64,000 nucleotides of DNA from positions 1 through 64,000 of the forward strand of contig JAEZAM010000005.1 in the NCBI GenBank assembly GCA_023430465.1. Direction: 5' to 3'. How positions within the stretch are numbered: position 1 is the first letter of the stretch; each line of letters opens with the position of its first letter. Below the pieces are notes generated by a model that was not told the DNA's origin, did not search any database, and worked only from the letters and a program-made list of their open reading frames with translations. Both the position numbers and the translations under genes were made by a program. Below, one piece after another: positions 53,952-61,664 of this stretch. The DNA is from Bacteroidota bacterium. GTDB lineage: Bacteria; Bacteroidota; Bacteroidia; Chitinophagales; Chitinophagaceae.

Positions 53952-54980
53952 TTAAGGGTCTCTTCTATCGGTCGTATAATTATAAACCGGAACATCTTTT
54001 GCATCTTTTGGCAATTGCTCTGGATGCTGGTTAAAATATTCCTGAAGTGCCTTTTCGTTAAAAATAAACGTCGTGGATTTCTCCGCCCCTTCGGTTCGTA
54101 GTTTAACTACTAATGTAGTTGCAAACTTGCCTGACACTTTTCCATCTTCTTGCAACCAAAAGTAGATCCTCGCCATTTTCCAGATCCCGTCAGGTCTGTT
54201 AAGATCCCCCCAGTACCCCTGTCCAGTAAATCCCGGGTATGGGTTATTAATTTGGGGGTCTTTAAAATCCGCTGTCAACCCAACCTGAAGCGCCTTGGCA
54301 TTCTCAACTAATTGACTAATTGCGGGAGACCTAGCTAACTGGCCTATGGTTTTAGTTTGATATTCGTCTTCAGAGCTTTGGTTGGCGTATGTGTCATCAC
54401 CTAACGCAACCATCCATGTCATAACCCATAATGTCGGTAAGGAGGACTTGCCCGGCCGATTAAATGCATATGACCCGTTTAACCCTTTTGTCACACTTCC
54501 ATCACGCGCGATTCTATTGTAATAAACCCAGCCCACTGCTTGCTGCTGTTCCAGGGACAGGGCCCCATGATTAGTTTCTCCCATAACCGTCGCAGTAATG
54601 GCTATCATTTCTTTGTTCGTAAAGGTAAGCGTCGGAGTCTTCTCATTGGCCTTAGCTCGCTGTATCCAGCTAGGAGTATTTTCTGAATGTTCCAGGATTT
54701 CCTTGATTTTCTCATTCTCGTTTACCGTTTTTTCGGGCTCCAAACCGTCGACATCTACAGACAATATCGGGTTATTTCCCGCGAATTGGTAGGGAGTAAA
54801 GTAAGGATAAGACTGCGTCAATGGGTCAACTGATAGAAATCGAGCGAGAGCGGTATTATAGATTCGGAATCCATAATCTTGCTGATTTCCTTCTCCATAA
54901 ACCTCATTATCGTTTTCCTTCCCATTAAATCCATACCTGTACTGGCCTCCGACGTCAAACTTCCGTCCAGGCATTACCAT
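53952..54980 (-). CDS. Headless Rhs tip T4 with SleB-like C-terminal domain
   Basis: A 342-residue frame starting MVMPGRKFDVGGQYRYGFNGKE, the core end, followed by QDYGFRIYNTALARFLSVDPLTQSYPYFTPYQFAGNNPI, the usual tip linker, then an unrelated C-terminal domain. IAITATVMGETNHGALSLEQQQAVGWVYYNRIA resembles the SleB/cell-wall hydrolase pattern (glutamate in MGET, then AVxxVxxNR), so a peptidoglycan-degrading toxin is a reasonable guess. There is no start or promoter of its own; it reads as a stored module. Confidence 0.7.
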   Translation of the reverse strand: MVMPGRKFDVGGQYRYGFNGKENDNEVYGEGNQQDYGFRIYNTALARFLSVDPLTQSYPYFTPYQFAGNNPILSVDVDGLEPEKTVNENEKIKEILEHSENTPSWIQRAKANEKTPTLTFTNKEMIAITATVMGETNHGALSLEQQQAVGWVYYNRIARDGSVTKGLNGSYAFNRPGKSSLPTLWVMTWMVALGDDTYANQSSEDEYQTKTIGQLARSPAISQLVENAKALQVGLTADFKDPQINNPYPGFTGQGYWGDLNRPDGIWKMARIYFWLQEDGKVSGKFATTLVVKLRTEGAEKSTTFIFNEKALQEYFNQHPEQLPKDAKDVPVYNYTTDRRDP

Positions 54981-54992
54981 CCCAAAGGGATA
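54967..54992 (-). repeat. 26-base core block, copy T4
   Basis: Identical to the block in the Rhs gene. The preceding minus-strand bases (TAAC) differ from other copies. Confidence 0.9.
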
Positions 54993-55412
54993 GTTACAGA
55001 TTTCGCCTATAGCCTGTATTGGGAAAAGGCTTCAAAGAACTTTACTTACCGCAATTAAATTTATTAGATATTTTCGGCATATTTTGGACGTCTTTGCGAC
55101 GTGCGAGAAACTAGGGCTTTTGACTTTGTGTCGATCAGTCAGGGGGCTGAACCAATCTTTTAACAGTCGCTTATGACTAAATACGAGGTTGAATTGGACT
55201 TAGGGTTAGCTATGCACCAATCCAGTAATTTTGGTTAAGGGGCTCTGGGACTTAGCAAGGTGATCGACTTTAAGTTGATTCGTCCGTTTGAGCGCTTGAA
55301 AATGCCAACCGAAGTTTTATTCGACTCGGAAGGGCTTCTAAATCTACAGGTTAAAGTATGATCATGCACTCCTATGTATATTGCCGGTCCGAGAGGTTAA
55401 TGGCGCTTGGCT
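54993..55412. other. Intercassette region upstream of T4
   Basis: About 420 bases with no gene. On the minus strand it holds the element TAATTGC, 10 bases, GTTCTTTGA, which ends 39 bases before the core block (TCAAAGAAC at 55032 on the plus strand). The rest is AT-rich and unassigned. Confidence 0.6.
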
Positions 55413-56615
55413 TTATAAGATGTTATTGAAGAAAGCGTGACCCTGTAAACGTCGCTCCAAATACCGATAATAAATTTTTAGAAAATTCTCCTCTGTTACA
55501 TTTAATTCTTTGACAGCGTTTAATAGGTAACGTCGTACCTCGGCCTCGGAATGAAATTCGAGAATCGAAGACGTATTAGAGACAGTCGTCAATAACTTTA
55601 ATAATCTGTCATATCGTTTCTCTTGCCATAAATATTTAACCTGGATTCGAAAATATTCACGCCGTTCCCATTGCTGTATAGGGCTGAAGGAAAATAAGCT
55701 ATCCGCGCTTAAGTAGGATTGCGTTAACAGATACACTTTCTGCAATTGATTGGTCAAAAGATAGTGTTCACACAGTAACACACGAGCCTGAATCGAATCT
55801 TTGGTTTTTTTGAGTGAGTTAACATCGTTAAAACAAGTTAAAAAAAGCTTATCCGTCGTAACTCCAGCCATCAATTTCAAGGAATCGATACTGCATTTAG
55901 AAGACCTCTCCATCCCCTGCAATCTCAAGTAATACCTTACCGTATCAGCATTTCGATCTTTCCAATATTCCAATAATTCATCATAAACGGCGGCCTTATA
56001 TTTGTTAGCAGAGATTAATTGCTTAAAATAATTGTCAGCATTGTGATAATTGCCAGCCTTCAAATTTAGTTTTGCAGCTAGGAATTGAGGTCGCCCGACC
56101 AATGACGCTGAGGGTATAGGAATTCGAACCTTGTGTCCTGCACTATCAATTGTGTCGAGGACACGGTCAAGCATGCCTAAATATTCAAACTCGAACTCAA
56201 CAGCAAGTTTAAGCTCCTGGGAAAAGCGCACTTTATCTTTAATTAGTGCGTGGGTTCTAAGAAGAATATCTCTCAATAATTTAACGCTAACGTCCCCTTG
56301 CTGCTCAGCAAACCGGTACGTCAAATACATATTTAATGGGGAATTGTCTATTAAGTTCTCTAATAGGAAGTTACCGCCATAGATCGGATTTCTGACATAC
56401 CCTTCGTTTATTAAAAGTGAATAACCTTCTGCGATGTCATTCCGTTGCATCAAGCTAAAAAACTGATGAACCCAATTTCTATGATCGCACTCTGCATATC
56501 CCATTGCGCAGACATAAAAGTCATTGGCTGACTGATTATCCGATTGCCCTTTTGTATAGCACGACGAGCATACAGAAATCATGCAGCATATAATAAACAT
56601 ACTAGTCTTATTCAT
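55413..56615 (-). CDS. Candidate immunity lipoprotein of tip T3
   Basis: A 400-residue protein from the start at 56615 (MNKTSMFIICCMISVCSSC), a signal with likely lipid-anchored cysteine. The mature part is helical with repeated hairpins (YHNADNYFKQLISANKYKAAVYDELLEYWK), recalling a TPR-like solenoid. It starts 10 bases after the T3 toxin stop, fitting immunity by position, but its length is unusual for an immunity protein. It may instead be a chaperone or unrelated passenger. Confidence 0.45.
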   Translation of the reverse strand: MNKTSMFIICCMISVCSSCYTKGQSDNQSANDFYVCAMGYAECDHRNWVHQFFSLMQRNDIAEGYSLLINEGYVRNPIYGGNFLLENLIDNSPLNMYLTYRFAEQQGDVSVKLLRDILLRTHALIKDKVRFSQELKLAVEFEFEYLGMLDRVLDTIDSAGHKVRIPIPSASLVGRPQFLAAKLNLKAGNYHNADNYFKQLISANKYKAAVYDELLEYWKDRNADTVRYYLRLQGMERSSKCSIDSLKLMAGVTTDKLFLTCFNDVNSLKKTKDSIQARVLLCEHYLLTNQLQKVYLLTQSYLSADSLFSFSPIQQWERREYFRIQVKYLWQEKRYDRLLKLLTTVSNTSSILEFHSEAEVRRYLLNAVKELNVTEENFLKIYYRYLERRLQGHAFFNNIL

Positions 56616-56625
56616 GGTATGAATT

Positions 56626-57693
56626 CTAGTTCTCGCTGATAGTTGCATTTGGCTTTTCAAAACGTTGCTTAAGGAGCTCATGAGCGGCTTTCAATTTAGG
56701 ATCTGGATTTCCTTCTTTATATTCAACCGTCCTATTTATACCCGTGTTACCACTTCCACTTTGGCTCGGTTTTAATACAGTAACCTCCAGGGAAAAATCA
56801 TATTTCAAATCAGTGATAACGTCCCTGTTTTCCAATATTAAGTTTCCCCATGTGCGAATAATTTGTTGGTTGTTGATATTGTCGCCCGCAACGAATCCAT
56901 CTGTCATATAGTTTACGAGCGCCTGTTGCACATATGGATCACTGAGGTCTTCCGGGAACCCCTTGCTTTTACTTGCCGCTCTCATAAGTTTATCTGCCTC
57001 GTCCAAAGCTTGCAAACTTACTTGGCCATAAGCCATTTCCTTTTTATTTATCTGTTGATAGGCCACTTTATTAACGAACACTATAAGATCTACAAGTCCA
57101 CCGACAATGTCTGGAGCCATCCGTTCGTTAGCCCAGGTGGCCCGCTTATTATTCTGCCACCGATGCTTCCTGGTATTCTTAGGCATGCCTTCATATTGCT
57201 CAATTTTCGGAGTGGAATCGTCATCCATCTGCAGCGGCTGTGGCTTATTGTCTGGGTGGTTCATGATGACCTTATGGATCGCTGCATCCGTTACCCAAAT
57301 ATGAGTTGCAAGTTTATAATTTGATACTACTTTCTCGTAGGTGTTCAATCTATACAGAGAGACAGAATACTGATTTTTCGAAAGATACTGCAAAAATTCT
57401 GCTCCATCTAAGTCAATTCCGTCTATAGGCCGATTAGAAGCGAATTGGTATGGTGTCAGCATTGGATAATTTTGACTAAGTGGGTCAAGGCTTAGAAACT
57501 TCCCAATTCTCGGATTATATATCCTGAGTCCATAATCCTGCTGATTACCTTCCCCCTTCACTTCGTTATCGTTCTCTTTCCCATTAAACCCATACCTATA
57601 CAGGCTTCCAGCATCGAACTTCCTCCCAGGCATTACCATCCCAAAGGGATAATAGTCCGTACCCGTGAAACGTCGGCGGGAAAAGGATTTCAA
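56626..57693 (-). CDS. Headless Rhs tip T3 with unknown toxin domain
   Basis: A 355-residue frame. The first residues (MKSFSRRRFTGTD) lie before the core and are not Rhs; then YYPFGMVMPGRKFDAG, NEVKGEGNQQDYG, RPIDGIDLDGAE as the tip linker. The C-terminal 250 residues (starting EFLQYLSKNQYSVSLY) belong to no family I recognise and would be the toxin. The start codon at 57693 is TTG and may not be used. Coded upstream of a lipoprotein gene. Confidence 0.65.
   Translation of the reverse strand: MKSFSRRRFTGTDYYPFGMVMPGRKFDAGSLYRYGFNGKENDNEVKGEGNQQDYGLRIYNPRIGKFLSLDPLSQNYPMLTPYQFASNRPIDGIDLDGAEFLQYLSKNQYSVSLYRLNTYEKVVSNYKLATHIWVTDAAIHKVIMNHPDNKPQPLQMDDDSTPKIEQYEGMPKNTRKHRWQNNKRATWANERMAPDIVGGLVDLIVFVNKVAYQQINKKEMAYGQVSLQALDEADKLMRAASKSKGFPEDLSDPYVQQALVNYMTDGFVAGDNINNQQIIRTWGNLILENRDVITDLKYDFSLEVTVLKPSQSGSGNTGINRTVEYKEGNPDPKLKAAHELLKQRFEKPNATISEN
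57626..57651 (-). repeat. 26-base core block, copy T3
   Basis: Identical to the other copies; preceded on the minus strand by CTAT. Confidence 0.9.
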
Positions 57694-57988
57694 AGAACAT
57701 TGCTACGTGCAATTAAAGCATTTATTTGATGTTTTCGGCATCATTTCGAGTAGAAAAATACATGTAAAACCGTCAAACGAGGCGTCGGTGGCTGATCTTC
57801 CAGCCGCCTTCTACAGTATTTGACATCTAATCGTCATAACCTCCCTAAACCGCGTATCTATGTATAAAACAGGCAGCCGTGCAGAGAATCTCCTAAAATG
57901 CAAACAGCAAGTAATGGAGAATAAAAGAACGTCTTGTTATGCAAGAGTTTTATTCAGCTATCATGGCTGCCAACGCAATCGATTTTAT
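57694..57988. other. Intercassette region upstream of T3
   Basis: About 295 bases without a gene. Shares the element TTTAATTGC-10-GTTCTTTGA and the GCCGAAAAnATC word with T4 upstream (TCAAAGAAC at 57690-57698). Confidence 0.6.
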
Positions 57989-58408
57989 TTAGTACTCTTG
58001 ACACCAAACTAGTCTACCTCGATTGATCCACGCCCACATTTTGTTAGTAAGATAACTCGCTAGTGTTTTAGTTATTACAAATTTCGTATCCAGGTTTACG
58101 ATGTCCCATTCTCCGGCGGAATTTATTTTCCGGCAGTCAAAACCTATCGAATTCGAATTTATTTTCGAAAAGCTGACAAATGGCCCACGCCAGGTTATTT
58201 CACTCATTGAAAAAATCTCAAACGATCTCGGAGAAAAGATTTTTAATGAATGAACGTGGCCGTAAAATGACAAAATTGTTGTGGGTATCCCAATATTGAT
58301 ATCGGTTGGCTCCAATGTAACGATGCCAGCGTCGTTAAGTTTTAGTTCAAATTTATATTTACCGTTACCATTGTTTAGTGCCGCGATCATGCTTTGAATA
58401 TACTCCAT
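57989..58408 (-). CDS. Candidate immunity protein of tip T2
   Basis: A 139-residue cytoplasmic-looking protein (start at 58408, MEYIQSMIAALNNGNGKY). One base separates the T2 toxin stop (TGA at 58412-58410) from this ATG, a typical tight toxin-immunity coupling. Beta-rich, ending GRLVWCQEY. No family recognised. Confidence 0.55.
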   Translation of the reverse strand: MEYIQSMIAALNNGNGKYKFELKLNDAGIVTLEPTDINIGIPTTILSFYGHVHSLKIFSPRSFEIFSMSEITWRGPFVSFSKINSNSIGFDCRKINSAGEWDIVNLDTKFVITKTLASYLTNKMWAWINRGRLVWCQEY

Positions 58409-58409
58409 G

Positions 58410-58796
58410 TCAATCTTTTTTCTTGGTTGCCTGTTCAAGAGCCTGATTAGCTTTTCCCACTTTTTTCAGCTCCTTTCTTATTTCACTTTTGAATGCCGTA
58501 ACTACCTTCTTTTGTTTTGGACTAAGTTTGGGTTGATTTTTCAAGGGTTTACCATTTTGACCAACTCGAACCTCTTTTCCGCCACCTTTTACATGGGCAT
58601 GTGCAGGTTTGTGAACGTCATTTGATCCATGCGATTTAATTTCGACCCCGTCCTTTTTACCTAAAACCTTCCCCGGGCGACTAGGAGAGGTTGAATTTGC
58701 CGATGCCGCCTCCGTATTTATTATTTGCTGACGTCGCCTGAGAATTTGTTGACTGCTCTGGTGACTTTTCGATGTTCTTACTGTTATCAACCGCAC
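58410..58796 (-). CDS. Displaced-frame toxin tail of tip T2
   Basis: A frame whose first 38 codons (58796 to about 58683) are shadow of the tip, and whose later part is toxin-like: RPGKVLGKKDGVEIKSHG, HAHVKGGGKEVRVGQNG, KKVVTAFKSEIRKELKKVG. The HAHVKGGG motif resembles toxins and DUF4160-type proteins. It is in another frame from the T2 tip before it, so the intact gene would need a frameshift near 58681-58690. I list it because it looks like the real C-terminus. Confidence 0.55.
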   Translation of the reverse strand: MRLITVRTSKSHQSSQQILRRRQQIINTEAASANSTSPSRPGKVLGKKDGVEIKSHGSNDVHKPAHAHVKGGGKEVRVGQNGKPLKNQPKLSPKQKKVVTAFKSEIRKELKKVGKANQALEQATKKKD

Positions 58797-59505
58797 CCTC
58801 TAGTCCAGCCAATTTGTTCAACGCCCATCCAAGATCAACGGTAGCTGCAGTGATCACGGCCGCGCCGTAAGTTGTTGTAACTGCACCTGCCAGAGCAGTG
58901 GGCGCACCGACTACCGCACCTACACCCGTCCCGCTAGCTGTCGCACCAATTGCCATCGCGGTCGTACCCCCGGATGCAACGCTTGTACCTATCAATAGTG
59001 CTGAAACATCACCTAGTATCCTGCCGTAGAGGTAGATGGATTTATCATAATCATTGTCATAGTCATCTAGATTCGCGGTATTGATGAACGGTATATTGTC
59101 TGTAATACCGCCAGACAACGCATTGACATTCGCGTTAGCAAAGCCCCGTAAAGCTATGGAGGATTCTGTTGCATATACGCCTAATTTAGCTTTAGCATTT
59201 GAAAGAATTTGTTGCAATTGCGCCTTGGAATACTCTAAACCATCTAGGTCGATGCCATCAATCGGTCGATTACTAGCAAACTGGTAAGGTGTCAGTTCAG
59301 GAAATTCACCGACTAGGGGATCAGCACTAAAAAATTTGCCAAGTCTCGGATCGTAGATCCGCATCCCATAATCCTGCTGATTTCCATCCCCCTTTACTTC
59401 GTTGTCGTTCTCTTTACCATTAAATCCGTACCTATAAAGGCTTCCAGCATCAAACTTGCGCCCAGGCATTACCATCCCAAAGGGATAGTATTCGAGTGTT
59501 GTCAC
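58681..59505 (-). CDS. Headless Rhs tip T2 (frameshifted before its toxin)
   Basis: A 274-residue frame, MTTLEYYPFGMVMPGRKFDAG, core end, linker RIYDPRLGKFFSADPL, FASNRPIDGIDLDGLE, then a glycine-rich hydrophobic region (GTSVASGGTTAMAIGATASGTG) that may be a translocation helix. The frame ends at KYGGGIGKFNLS with TAG, while the toxin-like continuation is in another frame (see the displaced tail). A one-base or two-base indel near 58681-58690 separates them, either decay or an assembly error. Confidence 0.65.
   Translation of the reverse strand: MTTLEYYPFGMVMPGRKFDAGSLYRYGFNGKENDNEVKGDGNQQDYGMRIYDPRLGKFFSADPLVGEFPELTPYQFASNRPIDGIDLDGLEYSKAQLQQILSNAKAKLGVYATESSIALRGFANANVNALSGGITDNIPFINTANLDDYDNDYDKSIYLYGRILGDVSALLIGTSVASGGTTAMAIGATASGTGVGAVVGAPTALAGAVTTTYGAAVITAATVDLGWALNKLAGLEGAVDNSKNIEKSPEQSTNSQATSANNKYGGGIGKFNLS
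59462..59487 (-). repeat. 26-base core block, copy T2
   Basis: Identical to the other copies; preceded on the minus strand by ATAC. Confidence 0.9.
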
Positions 59506-59865
59506 AGCCGCGTAATCTAATCAAAGAACTTAGGCATCAAAACCCGCTCATTCACTAAAATTGTAGTCAGCAACTTTACCACCCTATTAAAGTTCTCCGA
59601 ATCCAATTAATGATCTGGAACTAGCTCATTCAAGTAATTTTACGAAGTACGTCCAGTTTCATCTAATTGTTAATTTGGAAATCAGTACCGACAACTATGA
59701 ATCTTCAAAGTTGCTCTTTCCGCCTAAAGAATCACTTGCTCGCTCGGGTGCATATTCCCCTTAGCTTCAAAATACACGGACAAGTAAAGTACTCAATTGG
59801 TAAGGTCTAAGACAAAGATTTTTTTAAAGGTAATTAGACCAGAGATCAACAAATTAATCTGTATA
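59506..59865. other. Intercassette region upstream of T2
   Basis: About 360 bases without a gene. Holds the GTTCTTTGA word (TCAAAGAAC at 59521-59529), here 33 bases from the core block, but the longer AATTGC element of the other cassettes is not clear. Otherwise AT-rich. Confidence 0.55.
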
Positions 59866-60435
59866 TCACTCACGGTTTTTCCGATAATACTTTTCGTTTT
59901 CGAAATCCCAGATAAGTTCGCCGGGCTGCGGTAAATACCGAGGGTCGTCAATGTTTAAGACAACCTTACCTAGTTCAAAGTAAGGATTTTTTTTACCTGC
60001 CAAATGATCTTCTATGCGCTGTACAAGAGATATTTCATTCCATCCCCCTGCACTTTCCAACCCGATGCACTCCTCTGGTTTAGCAGCCTTTTCAATATTC
60101 GTATGATGCCAAAATATAACACAATCACTTATGTTTACAGTATCTTGGCGGAAGGATGGGGGTATTTTCTGGATGTCAGTTTGGTCCAATTCCTGGAACC
60201 CAATCACCTCAAAAAGACCTTTTGTTATGACTGATTTGAATATACTGGCATAAAAAATAAACTGCTCCTTGGAGAGTTGATCTATTGGAGGTAATGGTTC
60301 TCCTACGGTTATCAATTTATGATATATACCCACCCCGTACTCATACATCAGCCTCCCGAATATTACCCGGTCGCAGGAAAGATTGATTTTTATATATGAT
60401 CCTACTTTAAATTTCTGCCTCAATTTTGCCGTCAT
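59866..60435 (-). CDS. Candidate immunity protein of tip T1 (Imm26-like)
   Basis: A 189-residue protein whose N-terminus (KFKVGSYIKINLSCDRVIFGRLM) matches the pattern of the Imm26 immunity family; the rest (YHKLITVGEPLPPIDQLSKEQF) is consistent. It starts 3 bases after the stop the intact T1 toxin would have (60439) and overlaps the shifted stop (60432). So toxin and immunity stay coupled in either frame. Imm26 assignment is from recollection of the family, not a search. Confidence 0.6.
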   Translation of the reverse strand: MTAKLRQKFKVGSYIKINLSCDRVIFGRLMYEYGVGIYHKLITVGEPLPPIDQLSKEQFIFYASIFKSVITKGLFEVIGFQELDQTDIQKIPPSFRQDTVNISDCVIFWHHTNIEKAAKPEECIGLESAGGWNEISLVQRIEDHLAGKKNPYFELGKVVLNIDDPRYLPQPGELIWDFENEKYYRKNRE

Positions 60436-61535
60436 AGTTTATCGTTGTCCTGTCGGGGTATCTCTTGCATTATTGTTAGGAATTGACCCAAATTCGGCGC
60501 GTGCAGCCTGGTCGTACAACGCGCGACGCTTGTTACTTCTGGAAACGGCGCGAATTTTATTTCTTGAAGTCCCCCCTCACTTTGGGCACCACCGTGGTTA
60601 TCTACCAAATGCTGTTCACGTCCCCTTATCGCTGGTTGATTAGCGGAATATTTATCTAGCCGTGCCACACCATACCCTTCGTTGTTCAAGATAGTATGAT
60701 TTGCTTCACGACCCAAAATCGCCTTTTCGGCTTCAGCGGTTGTTGGCGCGCCACCGGTGTAGGTACCGGAGGTTCTCCCTGAATATACCGTGGAGGTGCC
60801 ATCCGGATTAATCTTAGTTTTGGTGTACGTGACCCAAAAATTTCTTGGTTTACGATTGGTATTATCGCCGTCATCTGGGGCTTTTTCAGGAGCTGGAACA
60901 GGCGAAGGTACGGGCTCAGTCTGAATGGGCAGGTAGATCGGTGCGCCTTCTGGCCAATAATCCGACAACCACTGAGGAAGCTCCTCGGGGGAGGCAGGCG
61001 GAAGATCAAATCCCCGTCCCGGTCCTGTCCACCCTCGCCAAAAAAGATACTCGTTAGAGGTACCTCCAATTTCTGGGTATAGGTCAGTGGCTACATCTTG
61101 CGGAGTAGCGCGCCCGGATGTAAATATCCTGCCTATCCATCCTAATACCCCAGTAGTAACAGCCTTTACAACGGCCGTCCGGGACATCGCCTGACGATTT
61201 ACGAGGTGTACTAACTTCCCATTGCCCTTTTTCCAAGCAACTTTTAACTTGGTTTCTCCAAGCTTTTCTTCGGTTATGGTAATCGCCTCTTGTTCTTCCA
61301 AACCGTCGAGGTCAACTGCCATAATGGGAGAGTTCCCCGCAAATTGATACGGCGTGTAATAGGGATAAGACTGAGTAAGTGGATCAACAGATAAGAAACG
61401 AGCAACGCCCGGACTATATATTCTAAATCCGTAATCGTAAGTGGAGGTCTCGAACGGCTCAGGATCATTCTCCTTCCCATTAAACCCATACCTGTACTGG
61501 CTTCCGGCATCAAACTTTCTTCCAGGCATTACCAT
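60432..61535 (-). CDS. Headless Rhs tip T1 with nuclease-like toxin, frameshifted at a homopolymer
   Basis: A 367-residue frame: MVMPGRKFDAG, core end, STYDYGFRIYSPGVARFLSVDPL, FAGNSPIMAVDLDGLE, then a long charged linker and a C-terminal domain with TVYSGRTSGTYTGG, ILGREANHTILNNEGYGVAR and AIRGREQHLVDNHGGAQSEGG, which resembles GIY-YIG-like nuclease toxins. Immediately after GGAQSEGG the frame is lost: the plus strand has C6 at 60571-60576, where seven would continue in frame to TSRNKIRAVSRSNKRRALYD and GQR, ending at 60439. As written the C-terminus is LQEIKFAPFP and stops at 60432. Confidence 0.72.
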   Translation of the reverse strand: MVMPGRKFDAGSQYRYGFNGKENDPEPFETSTYDYGFRIYSPGVARFLSVDPLTQSYPYYTPYQFAGNSPIMAVDLDGLEEQEAITITEEKLGETKLKVAWKKGNGKLVHLVNRQAMSRTAVVKAVTTGVLGWIGRIFTSGRATPQDVATDLYPEIGGTSNEYLFWRGWTGPGRGFDLPPASPEELPQWLSDYWPEGAPIYLPIQTEPVPSPVPAPEKAPDDGDNTNRKPRNFWVTYTKTKINPDGTSTVYSGRTSGTYTGGAPTTAEAEKAILGREANHTILNNEGYGVARLDKYSANQPAIRGREQHLVDNHGGAQSEGGLQEIKFAPFPEVTSVARCTTRLHAPNLGQFLTIMQEIPRQDNDKL

Positions 61536-61547
61536 CCCAAAGGGATA
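61522..61547 (-). repeat. 26-base core block, copy T1
   Basis: Identical to the other copies; preceded on the minus strand by ATAC. Lies nearest the recombinase gene. Confidence 0.9.
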
Positions 61548-61664
61548 GTATCTAATTTCTCTACGTTATAGGTAGGGTGGGCGATTCAAAGAACTAAAGC
61601 TGTAGCAATTATAGCACTATTTGGAGGTTTTGGTCGCTTTTCTGTGATATTTTGCGTCAAAAAA
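61548..61664. promoter_or_regulatory. Region between tip T1 and the recombinase gene
   Basis: Divergent intergenic region of about 120 bases. On the minus strand it carries TATAATTGC-10-GTTCTTTGA (TCAAAGAAC at 61586-61594), 38 bases from the core block, and the GACCAAAACCTC word, shared with cassettes T3 and T4. It may contain a promoter or recombination accessory sites. Confidence 0.45.

Noticed and set aside
60383..60643. An 86-codon plus-strand frame across the T1 toxin end
   Set aside because: It is the shadow of the toxin and immunity reading frames on the minus strand, not a gene.
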